A DNA stretch of 64,000 bases from JAPLNB01 sp964451955. GTDB taxonomy: Bacteria > Planctomycetota > Phycisphaerae > Tepidisphaerales > Tepidisphaeraceae. The number at the start of each line of letters is the position of its first letter. Position 1 is the first letter of the stretch. A model generated the notes under the pieces. The model was not told the DNA's origin, did no database searches, and saw only the letters and a list, made by a program, of their open reading frames with translations. Location of the stretch: contig CAYVKG010000012.1 in NCBI GenBank assembly GCA_964451955.1, forward strand, positions 1 through 64,000, written 5' to 3'. Shown here piece by piece: positions 25,091 through 35,790 of this stretch. Position numbers and translations under genes: made by a program.

Positions 25091-26022
25091 TCCGCGTCAT
25101 CGCCGTTCGCCTCCTGCAGTTTCCGCTGATCCTCGGCATCATCTACGTGACGACTTTCATGCTGGTCTGGGTTGTTCCCGGGAGCCCGTTCGGCCGGGCG
25201 GAACGCAGACTCGACCCGATTGCCGAGCAGGCCATGAAAGAGCGATTTCACGCCGACTCCTGGCAGGCGTTCCTCGCCTATTACCCTGTCCGGGTGATCA
25301 CGAAGGGCGATTTCGGGCGCAGCATGCAGTACCAGGAGTGGTCGGTCTCGGACATCATCAAGGTTTCACTCCCGGTGTCCGTCACGCTCGGTGTTTTTGC
25401 CCTCACGATCGCCACCGTTTTGGGCGTCGTGATCGGGACCCTTGCCGCCGTCAATCGCGGCGGGTTGTTTGACTGGCTCAGCCTCACGCTGGCACTTGTT
25501 GGCATCTCGATTCCCAGTTTTGTCGTCGCCGCCGTGCTGCTTGTTGCGTTCACGGGACGGCTGGGCCTGTTTCCGATTGGTGGATGGGGCGGCTTTCGCG
25601 AGATGATTCTCCCGGCGGTCGCGCTCTCGCTGGCGCCTTTGGCGTACATTGCCCGTCTCACCCGCGTTTCCATGCTCGATGTGCTCGGGAGCGATTATGT
25701 TCGCACGGCGCGCGCCAAAGGACTGTCTCGCTTCTCGGTCATCTGGAAACACTGCCTGCGGAACGCATTTCTTCCGGTCCTGAGCTACCTTGGCCCCGCC
25801 GCCGCCGCCACTTTTGTCGGGTCATTCGTTGTCGAGACGGTTTTCTGCATTCCCGGCCTGGGCCAGCATTTTGTCAACAGTGTCAAGAACCGTGACCAGA
25901 CCCTCATTCTCGGCACGGTCATGATCTACTCGGTGTTCCTGCTCACGTTCAATCTCTTGGTCGATATGGCGTACAGCTTTGTTGATCCTCGCATCGACCT
26001 CAGCGCCAGAGCCAATGCCTGA
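25087..26022 (+). CDS. oppB: Oligopeptide ABC transporter permease, OppB type
   Basis: Inner-membrane permease (311 aa) with about six helices. The first helix and periplasmic loop (TFMLVWVVPGSPFG) and the EAA loop ARAKGLSRFSVIWKHCLRNA, which docks on the ATPase, are typical of OppB/DppB. The C-terminal VDPRIDLSAR is the common family ending ('Y.. lDPRi'). It overlaps oppA by 4 nt (ATGA). Confidence 0.93.
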   Translation: MIRVIAVRLLQFPLILGIIYVTTFMLVWVVPGSPFGRAERRLDPIAEQAMKERFHADSWQAFLAYYPVRVITKGDFGRSMQYQEWSVSDIIKVSLPVSVTLGVFALTIATVLGVVIGTLAAVNRGGLFDWLSLTLALVGISIPSFVVAAVLLVAFTGRLGLFPIGGWGGFREMILPAVALSLAPLAYIARLTRVSMLDVLGSDYVRTARAKGLSRFSVIWKHCLRNAFLPVLSYLGPAAAATFVGSFVVETVFCIPGLGQHFVNSVKNRDQTLILGTVMIYSVFLLTFNLLVDMAYSFVDPRIDLSARANA

Positions 26023-26992
26023 GATGTCCGCAGTGCCTGATCCCATCCTCGCCGGCGCCGTCGAAGCTCCTCTGGATGCACCGGACACGGTCTTGGCACG
26101 GATCCGTCGCAGCGGGCGAATCCGCGTGAGTGTTGCGGTTCTCTCGCTCATGGTGTTGGCATCGGTGGCGACGATGCCGCTGACGCTCCGGCCGGATCAT
26201 CCGTGGAACTTCAACGGCCAATACGCACTTCCCGTCCGCGCCGCACCGGGATTTTCGTGCTCCGCGATGTGGTTTGGCAGCGACACGCTGGGCCGCAGCC
26301 TGGTTGGCCGGTGTCTTCTTGGTGGCGTCGCCAGCCTCTCGGTGGGTCTGGCCGCCGCCGCCATCTCGGTGACCGTCGGCGTTTCGGTCGGCCTCGTGGC
26401 CGGCTACCGCGGCGGCTGGATCGATGCCCTGCTGATGCGGATTGTCGATGTTCTCTACGGCCTGCCCTATCTCCTGCTCGTGATCCTTTTCAAGATCGCG
26501 TTCGAGAAGCCACTGGCTTTGCTCGTCCGCTCCGAGGGGCTGGCCAATTTCATCGTCCTGTTCACCGCGATCGGGATCGTCAGTTGGCTCACGATGGCGC
26601 GTGTCGTCCGCGGCCAGGTCCTTTACCTCCGGTCGCTTCCCTTTGTGGAAGCCTGCACAGCCCTGGGACTCAGCCAATGGCGCATCTTCACTCGCCACTT
26701 GTTGCCTAATCTGGTTGGTCCGATTGTGGTGTATGCCACACTGATCGTGCCGTCCGCCATTCTTCAGGAGTCGTTCCTGTCCTTTCTGGGGATCGGGATC
26801 CAGCCGCCGCTGCCGACGTGGGGTGCGCTGGCGGCCGACGGTCTTCAGCCCGCCCTGAATCCCGTTCATTCGCAATGGTGGTTGCTGGTTTTCCCCTGCG
26901 CTCTGCTCGCGATCACGCTCCTTGCACTGAACTTTCTTGGCGACGGACTTCGCGATCTTTACGACCCGAAGGCGGATGCCGCCAGATTCTGA
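26015..26992 (+). CDS. oppC: Oligopeptide ABC transporter permease, OppC type
   Basis: Second permease (325 aa from ATG 26015; ATG 26024 is an alternative). The cytoplasmic N-terminus of about 35 residues leads to a first helix and a periplasmic loop with WFGSDTLGRSLVGRCLLG, the OppC/DppC signature. The EAA loop is EACTALGLSQWRIFTRHLLPN. The end LNFLGDGLRDLYDPK is the family's usual LGDGLRDALDP form. It overlaps oppB by 8 nt and oppD by 1 nt. Confidence 0.93.
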   Translation: MPEMSAVPDPILAGAVEAPLDAPDTVLARIRRSGRIRVSVAVLSLMVLASVATMPLTLRPDHPWNFNGQYALPVRAAPGFSCSAMWFGSDTLGRSLVGRCLLGGVASLSVGLAAAAISVTVGVSVGLVAGYRGGWIDALLMRIVDVLYGLPYLLLVILFKIAFEKPLALLVRSEGLANFIVLFTAIGIVSWLTMARVVRGQVLYLRSLPFVEACTALGLSQWRIFTRHLLPNLVGPIVVYATLIVPSAILQESFLSFLGIGIQPPLPTWGALAADGLQPALNPVHSQWWLLVFPCALLAITLLALNFLGDGLRDLYDPKADAARF

Positions 26993-28064
26993 TGGTCATG
27001 CCCCAACCTCTCCTCCAACTTGACAGCCTCACCGTCGCCTTCGATACGCGGGGCGCCCAACTTCGCCCGGTCCGCGATGTGTCGTTCTCAATCTTCCCTG
27101 GCCAGACGGTTGCGCTGGTCGGCGAATCGGGCTGCGGAAAGTCGGTGACGGCGTTTTCCATACTCCGCCTCATTCCGGAGCCCCCCGGTCGATTCGTAGC
27201 GGGCCGGATTCTGCTGAACGGTCGCGATCTCCTGGCACTCTCCGAGCGGCAGATGCGGTCCGTTCGCGGCAAGGAAATCGCCATGATTTTCCAGGAGCCC
27301 ATGACCTCGCTGAACCCGGTTTTCACCGTTGGCGACCAGATTTCCGAAGCCATCCTCCTGCACCAGGACGTCACCCGTCGCCAAGCCATTCAGATCGCAC
27401 GCCAGAGCTTGCGAGATGTCGGCATTGGCGACGCCGATCGCCGGCTCAATGAGTATCCGCATCAGATGTCTGGCGGCATGCGTCAACGGGTGATGATCGC
27501 GATGGCTCTTGCCTGTCGGCCGAAACTCCTCATAGCCGATGAACCCACGACTGCGCTGGATGTGACGATCCAGGCGCAGATCCTGGATCTGCTAGGCAGA
27601 CTGCAGCGTGACACGGGCATGGCCGTGCTCTTGATCACCCACGACTTGGGCGTCGTTGCGGAGAACGCCGACGTCGTTGGCGTCATGTACGCCAGCCGGA
27701 TGGTGGAGTATGGCTCCGTCGAAGACGTTTTTGACAATCCCCAACACCCCTACACCGAGGGCCTCCTGGGGTCGGTCCCGCGGCTGGGCCGATCGGCCGA
27801 CCGGCTGGTCACCATTCCCGGCTCCGTCCCCAACCCCGCCCGCTTTCCTGCCGGCTGCAAATTCCACCCCCGCTGCCATCGCATGCAAGGCGACCGCACG
27901 TGTGCCGAGGACGAGCCCTGCCTCCATGAAGTGTGTGCCAATCACTGGGCTGCCTGCCACCACAGCAACGCCTTTGCTTCTTCTCCGACGACGTGTCCAA
28001 ACCTGGACCATCGTCGCAGAACCGCCGCCGACCAGAACCCCGACCTTGCCCGGAGTCCGACGTA

Positions 28065-28065
<1 letters not shown>
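26992..28065 (+). CDS. oppD: Oligopeptide ABC transporter ATPase, OppD type
   Basis: ATP-binding subunit (357 aa from ATG 26992, overlapping the oppC stop as TGATG). Walker A is GESGCGKS at residues 44-51, the ABC signature is MSGGMRQRV from 159, and Walker B is LLIADEPTTALD. The C-terminal oligopeptide-transporter extension contains CKFHPRCHRMQGDRTC and a fourth Cys in DEPCLHEV, the 4-Cys cluster that in many OppD/DppD proteins can bind an Fe-S cluster. The last 30 residues are an unconserved Ser/Pro tail. Confidence 0.94.
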
Positions 28066-29111
<1,046 letters not shown>

Positions 29112-29224
29112 CGCGGCCAGGAACGGGAGGATTATGGGCGGTCGATCGCCTCTGTTTTGTGGTGGTTAAGAGGTCCAGACAAACACAAGATTTCTTCGCC
29201 AACTGACCGATAACGCCTAAGAGC

Positions 29225-29992
29225 ATGACGTCGGCTCTTGAGCAAATCTTCCCTGCGCTATCCCCTGAAGCTGTTCCCGCGGCCGCATGGGTTGCGGGAG
29301 GCGGCGCGGCCTTTGGCGTTGCGCTGTGGCTGGTCGGTTCGCGATTCAGCCGGCAACTGGTGGCGCTGGTCGCTGTGGCCGCCGGCGCCGCCGTGGGTTT
29401 GCAGATACCTCGATGGATCGGGCTGTCGATCGGTTCGTGGGCGGCGGCGATCGGCGGCGCGCTGATTCTGGGTCTGCTCGGGTTCGTCTTTCACCGCGCA
29501 TTTGTCAAGATCGGCCTGGCAGTGCTCATGTTCGCCTGGGGCATCTTCGCTGCGTGGCTCCTGTATGCGGTTGACACGGGTTGGACGATTCCCGCACGTT
29601 CCGAATCTGCGTCATTATTGGACTATGCCACGCGATTCTACGACTCGGTTCCTGCCGCCCTGCGAATCAGCGCCCCTGTCGGCGCGGGCGTTGGGCTGGT
29701 GATTGCCGGGGTCCTCTGCTTCCTCTTGCCCCGCCTGGCCAGTTCACTGTTCTACAGCCTGCTGGGGTTCTGCATGGCGGCGGGTTTCGGTTACCTTGCC
29801 GCCAACCATCTTCGCCCGCAGATACTCGATGCATTTCCGCGCGAGCGCACCGCACAACTGATCATGATGGCCGGCGTCGTATCGTTCGGGGCCATGCTGC
29901 AATGGTGGTTCCATCCTCGGCCCCCGCGAAGCGCGCCCGCCGAACCGAAACCGGACGTCAACAACGCTTCCGCCAAAAAAGGAGATGGGTAG
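29225..29992 (+). CDS. Polytopic membrane protein of unknown function
   Basis: A 255-aa protein with about seven hydrophobic segments rich in Gly/Ala (AAFGVALWLVGS, LVALVAVAAGAAVGL, AAAIGGALILGLLGF) and a short charged C-terminal tail. The pattern of closely spaced short helices resembles TMEM198/DUF4203-like proteins. It is followed 114 nt later by a second protein of similar design, suggesting that both act together. No motif for transport or catalysis was seen. Confidence 0.65.
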   Translation: MTSALEQIFPALSPEAVPAAAWVAGGGAAFGVALWLVGSRFSRQLVALVAVAAGAAVGLQIPRWIGLSIGSWAAAIGGALILGLLGFVFHRAFVKIGLAVLMFAWGIFAAWLLYAVDTGWTIPARSESASLLDYATRFYDSVPAALRISAPVGAGVGLVIAGVLCFLLPRLASSLFYSLLGFCMAAGFGYLAANHLRPQILDAFPRERTAQLIMMAGVVSFGAMLQWWFHPRPPRSAPAEPKPDVNNASAKKGDG

Positions 29993-30106
29993 TCCCGCGC
30001 GGACGGCCCATAGACCGCCATGCTCTGCACGTCTTCATTCACGACACTGGCCAGCGCCAACAGCGTTCACTTTCAGCCGCTGACGAGATTCCCCGGCCAA
30101 GGCGAC

Positions 30107-30733
30107 ATGCTGACCTGGTGCCAGGACATGTCAATTGGCACCGGGCTGCTCTTGCTGCTGCTCGGCCTCGTCTACCTGCTTTATGGGTGGTCGCAATACA
30201 AGTGGCTCGTGACGATCAATGCGGGCCTGATCGGGATGTACCTGGGCGCGGCTCTGGGCGACCGTTACGGTCACATGCTCGCCGGCGGCGCGCTTGGCGC
30301 GATTCTCTTCGCCTCTGCGACGCTTCCGCTGGTCAAATGGGCCGTCGCCGTCGTCGGCGGAGTCTGCGGCGCGCTGGTCGGAGCCGCCATCTGGCAACTC
30401 GCGGGACTCCAGCCCGACATGGCGTGGGCGGGCGCGATGACAGGCCTTGTGGGGTTCGGAATGCTCTCGTTCATCCTGCTGCGCGGCAGCGTCATCATGT
30501 ACACCAGTCTCCAGGGTGCCATGATGATCATCCTCGGCATCCTGGGGCTGGCGTTCAAGAACCACGACGCGATTCCTTCCATAACCAACATCATGAACAC
30601 CCAGCCCTTTTTCCTTCCGATTGCCGTTTTCATTCCCGCCATACTCGGCCTGATTTTCCAGCAGACCCACTCGCCCAGCGGATCGGCCGGCGGCGGCGGT
30701 GGCGGCGGTGGGGCGGCGCCTCCCAAGAAGTAG
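30107..30733 (+). CDS. Polytopic membrane protein, TMEM198-like design
   Basis: A protein of about 208 aa with six or seven short Gly-rich helices (LLLLLLGLVYLLYGW, TINAGLIGMYLGAALG, VVGGVCGALVGAAIW, MMIILGILGLAF, FLPIAVFIPAILGLIF). The tail is a run of eight glycines followed by AAPPKK. The start at ATG 30107 is preferred because AAGG lies 5 nt before it; an in-frame ATG at 30020 would add a non-hydrophobic leader. It pairs with the protein encoded at 29225. The function is unknown. Confidence 0.65.
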   Translation: MLTWCQDMSIGTGLLLLLLGLVYLLYGWSQYKWLVTINAGLIGMYLGAALGDRYGHMLAGGALGAILFASATLPLVKWAVAVVGGVCGALVGAAIWQLAGLQPDMAWAGAMTGLVGFGMLSFILLRGSVIMYTSLQGAMMIILGILGLAFKNHDAIPSITNIMNTQPFFLPIAVFIPAILGLIFQQTHSPSGSAGGGGGGGGAAPPKK

Positions 30734-30812
30734 GCGGTCGGAGCGAGATTCTCGAAAAGCAGGCGACCCGGGCTCCGAGATGTCCCGATCGGGGTGGCCG
30801 GGGGCTTCATGG

Positions 30813-30818
30813 TATGAT
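30813..30818 (+). promoter_or_regulatory. -10-like hexamer 8 nt before the DUF2461 start
   Basis: TATGAT ends 8 nt before ATG 30827. No clear -35 is seen and no Shine-Dalgarno precedes the start. Confidence 0.25.
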
Positions 30819-30826
30819 TCCATCCC

Positions 30827-31513
30827 ATGGTCCCTTCTTCCACCTTCGCCGGTTTCTCCAGAGACACCCTCCGGTTCTTTGCCGACCTCAAGAAGAACAA
30901 CAACCGGGCCTGGTTCACTCGCCACAAGGCGGACTACATCGAGAATGTGTTGCAGCCGGCGGCGGCCTTCGTCGCTGACGTCGGGCCGTCGCTTGGCCGA
31001 ATGTTCCCGGGCATTGTGGCCGATCCGGCCGCCTCCATCTTTCGCATCTACAAGGATACCCGTTTTTCACACGACAAATCCCCCTACAAGACGCACCTGG
31101 GCATCTTCTTCTGGCAAAGCCCGGGCAAGAAGATGGAGCGTCCCGGGTTTTACTTTGAACTCGATGACGCCGGCCTGCGACTCTATTACGGCTGGTACCA
31201 GTTCCCTCCCGGCGTGCTCAAGGCGTATCGCCAGGCCGTGGCCGACGAAGACCGCGGCAACGATCTGCTCGCGATCAAGCGCAAACTCGAGAAGGCCGGC
31301 ATCCTCCTCGGCGGGGAGCACTACAAGCGTGTTCCCCCCGGATTCGCCGCGGACGGCCCGCTCGCCGACCTTCTCCGCTACAACACGCTCTATACGCAGT
31401 TCGACTGCCGCAAGCCGCCGGAGCTTTTCTCCCGGAAGCTGATTCCGTTCTGCCTCCGGCATTGGAAGATCTGCAAACCCATTTACGAATGGGTTCGACA
31501 GATGGAAACCTGA
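30827..31513 (+). CDS. DUF2461 domain protein
   Basis: A 228-aa soluble protein covered by DUF2461. Diagnostic stretches are FLKDLKKNNNRAWF-like (here FFADLKKNNNRAWF), FRIYKDTRFSHDKSPYKTH, PGFYFELDDAGLRLYYGWYQFPP, and a late LIPFCLRHWKICKPIYEWV. The family is widespread in bacteria and fungi, and its biochemical role is not established. It appears to be a single-gene unit with a possible leaderless start. Confidence 0.92.
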   Translation: MVPSSTFAGFSRDTLRFFADLKKNNNRAWFTRHKADYIENVLQPAAAFVADVGPSLGRMFPGIVADPAASIFRIYKDTRFSHDKSPYKTHLGIFFWQSPGKKMERPGFYFELDDAGLRLYYGWYQFPPGVLKAYRQAVADEDRGNDLLAIKRKLEKAGILLGGEHYKRVPPGFAADGPLADLLRYNTLYTQFDCRKPPELFSRKLIPFCLRHWKICKPIYEWVRQMET

Positions 31514-31517
31514 TCGC

Positions 31518-31546
31518 TTGTGCCTCCCTGTCGGCTTCAATAGAAT
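31518..31546 (+). promoter_or_regulatory. Candidate promoter for the anchored protein at 31636
   Basis: TTGTGC (31518-31523), 17-nt spacer, TAGAAT (31541-31546). The start codon is 89 nt further on and has its own AAGGAG. Confidence 0.4.
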
Positions 31547-31635
31547 GACTTGTAAGCCGGCGCAGCGTCGATGGTTTTTCGACGGCCTCATTGGAGGAAC
31601 CGGCCACATCGCATATCGTTCACAAGGAGCATGCC

Positions 31636-32136
31636 GTGGGAATCCGAGAGAAGATAAACGAGAAGCCCGCCGTGGCCGGTACTGTTGTTGGCGTGGTCAT
31701 TGTCCTGGCGATCGTCTGGATCTATTTCCAGAATCGGTCTCCCAACACGGGGCCCGCCGCGGCTGCCGAGGCGGCTTTTTACTCCGAGGACGACGGCCAG
31801 ACGTACTTTGCCGGAGAATACGCCAACCTCGGCAAGGACTTCAAAGGTCCCAATGGCAAAGAGGCGGTCCGCGCGTATGTGTTCCGCTACGGCCGGGAGA
31901 AACCGTTTGTCGGCTATCTCGAGAAATTCACCCCCGCGGGCAAGCAGATCGTCTCGAAGTTCTACGCAGATCCGGCGAATGCCAAACTTCCGCCGCCTCC
32001 TGAGGCGGTGCTGGAAGTTCTCGTGAAGAAGCCGGGCGAGAAGAACTGGGTGAGCATGAAGGATCGCGGAGCGGCCGTCATGGTCCGGTCAGTTCCTCCG
32101 CGGAGCGATCAACCGGCCCAGATCGTGCAGCCGTAA
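31636..32136 (+). CDS. Small membrane-anchored protein of unknown function
   Basis: A 166-aa protein. GTG 31636 is chosen because AAGGAG lies 6 nt before it; an in-frame start at 31591 has none. Residues about 14-32 (VAGTVVGVVIVLAIVWIYF) form one transmembrane helix. The remaining 130 residues face the periplasm and include AFYSEDDGQTYFAGE and KKPGEKNWVSMKD. This resembles small anchored proteins common in planctomycetes, but I do not recognise a named family. No partner gene is evident. Confidence 0.7.
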   Translation: MGIREKINEKPAVAGTVVGVVIVLAIVWIYFQNRSPNTGPAAAAEAAFYSEDDGQTYFAGEYANLGKDFKGPNGKEAVRAYVFRYGREKPFVGYLEKFTPAGKQIVSKFYADPANAKLPPPPEAVLEVLVKKPGEKNWVSMKDRGAAVMVRSVPPRSDQPAQIVQP

Positions 32137-32485
32137 TGGTCGGCTGCCGCGAGGCTGGGATTTCGTTCTTCTGCGCGCGACCTTGATCGTCCGATTGGTT
32201 AAGGTCTGGGGTTACGCCGTGGTCTTGGTGTGTCTTGACGAGCCCCTTCTCGGCGGCTGCGATCTGCAAACATGCTGTTGTCGGCAAGGGTCCCCGTGGA
32301 TTCTGGGGGGGGATGCTGCCCCGGGAAATGTGGATAAGTTGTCGCTTTCGCGGGCAGAGTGGGATTTGCGGGGGGGTGTAAAATGCGGTTCGGTCGGGTT
32401 TGGGGTCTTTTGGCCTGAGCAATAGGATGATAATTGCCCTTGGGGGCGTGGTTTGGTTATTGGCACTGCGGCCTGGGAGGAAGCC
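32137..32485. other. Intergenic region before the beta-repeat exoprotein
   Basis: These 349 nt have no supported gene. They contain a single perfect DnaA-box match on the minus strand (TGTGGATAA at 32329-32337) and G-runs at about 32305-32312 and 32370-32376. The SD GGGAGG of the next gene lies at about 32474-32479. No clear promoter was found. Confidence 0.45.
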
Positions 32486-35400
32486 ATGCGCGGATGGACT
32501 GCAAATAGGCGGAAGGTGGCGTTTTTCTTGGCGACGGTAGGGCTGGCGGCGGGGGTCCCGCGGGCGAGTGCAGGCACCTGGAGTGGTGGAGGAGGGAACA
32601 ACCTCTGGGGCACTGCGCTGAACTGGGACACGGGTTGGGTGCCAATTCAGGGAGAAGATGCTGGCATCCCAAATCTCAATTTCGCGGCAACGGTGTTGTT
32701 GAACGTGACAACTCCTTGGCTCAACTACGTCAATGTGGGCAATGTCCCCAATTGTTTCGGCGAGGTGGTTCAGACGGCCAACGTGGATCTGAATGCAATG
32801 GCGCTGCTGGTGGGGAGAAACGGAGCGAGCGGAGCGTACACACAGACTGCCGGAAATAATGTCATTTCGCAGATGGTGATGATCGGAAGCGAGGGGGGGA
32901 CAGGGACGTACAACCTGAACGGGGGATCGCTGTCGGCCGGTTCAGTTGCAGTTGGACGCTCGGGAACCGGGCACGTTAATCAGAGCAACAGCACCCTGAC
33001 GGTCGACGGGACCCTGGCAGTCGAAAATGGCGTCTTTGATCACCAGAGCGGAACCACCACGACCGGCGCGGAGTTTTCCGTTCTTGCGGTCTTCGCAGAT
33101 CAAGTGTGGAGAGGGGGGATTTACAGAGGAGGAGTGGGCAGCTTAGCGATCGGCACGGCCAATATTCTGAATGGTGTGCAATGGATCGCAGCGCCGGAGG
33201 CGGCACAGCGGCCGAGGACAAGCTTTGGCACACTGAATATTGGCGATATGGCGGTTGGGTATGGTGGGGCGTTCGTGGTTAATCATGTCGGATCCAGAGC
33301 CGTGGTGTGCGGCGACATCATCGTGGGCGCACAGGGAGGCACCGGAACGTGGAACCTGAGCGGGACAGGCGAAGTCTACGCGCGCGATCTGCACGTTGGG
33401 GGCGACGGGGCCGGGACATTTGTACAGGATGGGGCCGGTACCACGGTCAACGCACGATCGCTGTACATGGCGGCGGCGGCCACCGGGGGGCCGAGCACCT
33501 ACACCCTGCAGAGCGGGCAACTCACCATCGGGGAGATTTCCATCATCGGGAACTTGGGGAACGCGACTTTCACGCAGAACGGGGGAACGCACTCATCCGG
33601 GCAGATTACTCTCGGGGCGGAGAGCGGGTCTGTAGGAAACTACAACCTCAGCGGCGGCGAGATCAGTGTAGGTGGCTTCATCGTGGGCCTGTCCGGTGGC
33701 TCGATGGTTCAACAGAACGGTGGAACCGTTGTGGCGACAGATCTGATTCTCGGACACGACTGTGCGTCAACCGGGGGAACCTACACACTGTATGGGGGGG
33801 CGTGTTCTCCGGACAATCTGATTGTGGGCAAGGGCGGACTTGGGGTGTTCCAGCATCTGGGTGGAGCGTTTGTTGTGGGATACGGAGGCGGTGGCGAGAT
33901 CACCATCGGATCGATGGGCAGCACGCGCAATCTCGATTGCGAGTATATGCTGAATGTTGCCGGGACGAGCACGTACGCGATTCAGGCGGGACTCGTGACA
34001 GTCGGTGATTATGGAAAAGGAACGTTCAACCATGAGAGCGGAAAGGCCAAGTTTACGACGCTGGTCGTCGGGTCAAAGGCTGAAGGTGTGGGCATCTATC
34101 GGCTCTTTGCCGGGGCGCAGCTTGAAAGCAGGGATGTGGCGGTTGGGGAGTCTGGGGACGGCGCCTTGGATCACAACGGGGCGCACACGATCGCCGGGAC
34201 ACTGTCAATCGGCACGGGATCGCTGAGTGATGGGCAGTACGACGTCAAGGCCGGCACGCTATGGGCCAATGAACTGAAGATCGGCCCCCATGGCCGATTC
34301 CACAACTGGGGTGATTCGATCGCGCAACTCGGCGGCGTCGATAGTGAGAACATCTTCACGATCTTCGGTGGAACAGTAAAGAATGCGGGGACAAGTTCCA
34401 GGACGCACACGCATACCGGCCTGTTCACCTGGTATCAGGGTACCTATGAAGGCCCTGGCACGACGAATATTCAAGGAACGGGGCATCTGGTGTTCGGGTA
34501 CTACACAGGACAAGCGTCGAACCACTCCCTGGTGAATCGTACGATTGAGAACAAGAGCACGACGACATGGAACAGCAGCTCGGACCCCAATGCATTGGGC
34601 GCTATTGTGCTAAGCCAGGGCGCGACGTTTCATAACGATACCGGTGCGTTATTTGAAATCTCCGGCGACGCGGATTTCAGCGGGGCGGCAGGGAACAAGT
34701 TCATCAATGACGGAACGATTCGCAAGATCGCCGGTAATGGTGTGACGACGTTTGCGATCGAGTTCCAGCATGGACCGATGTCACAGGTCATCGTGGATAG
34801 CGGGAGCATTGTGATCACTGGCCCGAGCGTCCTGCCCTCCTATGACACGTGGGTGAAGGGAGGCCCGGGGGTGCTGATCATCGGGGGTGCGCAGAGCAAC
34901 GGTGTTGACGCTCAAATCAACGTTCAGGCCGGGATACTGCAGATGGACACGAACGCGGGAAGCTCGACGAGCCGTACGTTGACGCTCAATGTGGCGGGCA
35001 CTTCGGGGAGTCCGGCGACATTGGTTCTGAACACGACGCAGCACCTGAATGGCATTGTGGTTGGGAGCTATGGGCAGGCGACTCTGTCAACCAACGGGGC
35101 GAGCTACATCGACACGAACGAGTTGTCGGTGTGCGGCACGGGGAAGCTGGACCTGAAAGACAATGACATGATCATCCGCGACGGCTCTGCGTTCCAGAAC
35201 GTGTGGAATTCGATCGCGGCGGCCAGGAACACCGGGCCGATTCTTTGGCAGGGCAATGGGATCACCACAAGCGCGTTCACGAACCACACGGGGCTTGGGG
35301 TGATTGTCAACGATGATGGAAGCGGCGCGGCATTGCATCCCACATTTGACGGACAGGGCGTGGACACCGACTGCGTTCTGGTGAAATACACTTGGAACGG

Positions 35401-35683
35401 CGATGCGAATCTGGACGGCTTGGTCAATGCGGACGACTACTATCAAATCGACGTTGGAGGCATGCTTGGGTTGAGTGGATGGTACTGGGGGGATTTCAAC
35501 TATGACGGAGTGATCAACGCGGACGACTATTTTCTGATTGACGGCGCGTACATCGGACAGAGCGGGACGCTGTCGGCGAGGAACGTGGCGGCGGTGCCGG
35601 AGGCGGGGGTGTTGGGGGTGATTGTGTGTCTGGGAGGGGCGCTGATATTGAGGGGGCGACGGGTGATCTCCGATGGAACCTGA
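32486..35683 (+). CDS. Giant beta-repeat exoprotein with dockerin-like and PEP-CTERM tail
   Basis: Secreted protein of 1065 aa, from ATG 32486 after GGGAGG. A signal peptide ends near ASAGTW. Residues about 20-900 consist of Gly/Thr/Asn-rich repeats of roughly 20-25 residues of the form 'G.YNL.GG.L....+.VG..G.G.f.Q.GGT', predicting a right-handed beta-helix like autotransporter passenger domains. A dockerin-like module follows (35381-35571: GDANLDG..NADDYY and FNYDGVINADDYF, two Ca-loop-like repeats). The C-terminus is VPEAG, a hydrophobic helix and RGRR, a PEP-CTERM-type sorting signal. Probably a surface or matrix protein. Its G-rich top strand is partly explained by high glycine content. 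Confidence 0.85.
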   Translation: MRGWTANRRKVAFFLATVGLAAGVPRASAGTWSGGGGNNLWGTALNWDTGWVPIQGEDAGIPNLNFAATVLLNVTTPWLNYVNVGNVPNCFGEVVQTANVDLNAMALLVGRNGASGAYTQTAGNNVISQMVMIGSEGGTGTYNLNGGSLSAGSVAVGRSGTGHVNQSNSTLTVDGTLAVENGVFDHQSGTTTTGAEFSVLAVFADQVWRGGIYRGGVGSLAIGTANILNGVQWIAAPEAAQRPRTSFGTLNIGDMAVGYGGAFVVNHVGSRAVVCGDIIVGAQGGTGTWNLSGTGEVYARDLHVGGDGAGTFVQDGAGTTVNARSLYMAAAATGGPSTYTLQSGQLTIGEISIIGNLGNATFTQNGGTHSSGQITLGAESGSVGNYNLSGGEISVGGFIVGLSGGSMVQQNGGTVVATDLILGHDCASTGGTYTLYGGACSPDNLIVGKGGLGVFQHLGGAFVVGYGGGGEITIGSMGSTRNLDCEYMLNVAGTSTYAIQAGLVTVGDYGKGTFNHESGKAKFTTLVVGSKAEGVGIYRLFAGAQLESRDVAVGESGDGALDHNGAHTIAGTLSIGTGSLSDGQYDVKAGTLWANELKIGPHGRFHNWGDSIAQLGGVDSENIFTIFGGTVKNAGTSSRTHTHTGLFTWYQGTYEGPGTTNIQGTGHLVFGYYTGQASNHSLVNRTIENKSTTTWNSSSDPNALGAIVLSQGATFHNDTGALFEISGDADFSGAAGNKFINDGTIRKIAGNGVTTFAIEFQHGPMSQVIVDSGSIVITGPSVLPSYDTWVKGGPGVLIIGGAQSNGVDAQINVQAGILQMDTNAGSSTSRTLTLNVAGTSGSPATLVLNTTQHLNGIVVGSYGQATLSTNGASYIDTNELSVCGTGKLDLKDNDMIIRDGSAFQNVWNSIAAARNTGPILWQGNGITTSAFTNHTGLGVIVNDDGSGAALHPTFDGQGVDTDCVLVKYTWNGDANLDGLVNADDYYQIDVGGMLGLSGWYWGDFNYDGVINADDYFLIDGAYIGQSGTLSARNVAAVPEAGVLGVIVCLGGALILRGRRVISDGT

Positions 35684-35716
35684 CAAAAGGATGCGGCGAA
35701 GAATGACAAGAAAAGG

Positions 35717-35742
35717 AGGCCCGGAATGCGATCTCCGGGCCT
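35717..35742 (-). terminator. Terminator between convergent genes
   Basis: AGGCCCGGA (35717-35725) pairs with TCCGGGCCT (35734-35742) around an 8-nt loop. On the minus strand the stem runs into CCTTTTCTT, fitting termination of the pseudopilin gene; on the plus strand a looser T-rich stretch lies about 15 nt beyond, so it may act both ways. Confidence 0.6.
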
Positions 35743-35790
35743 GTCTCACAGAATCTCTTTTTTCTTACTGCCTTGTGTTGGATCGCGAGG

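Noticed and set aside
32329..32337. Perfect DnaA box (TGTGGATAA) as a sign of a replication origin
   Set aside because: It is a single box without AT-rich unwinding DNA, dnaA, dnaN or further boxes. One such 9-mer in 64 kb is not surprising.
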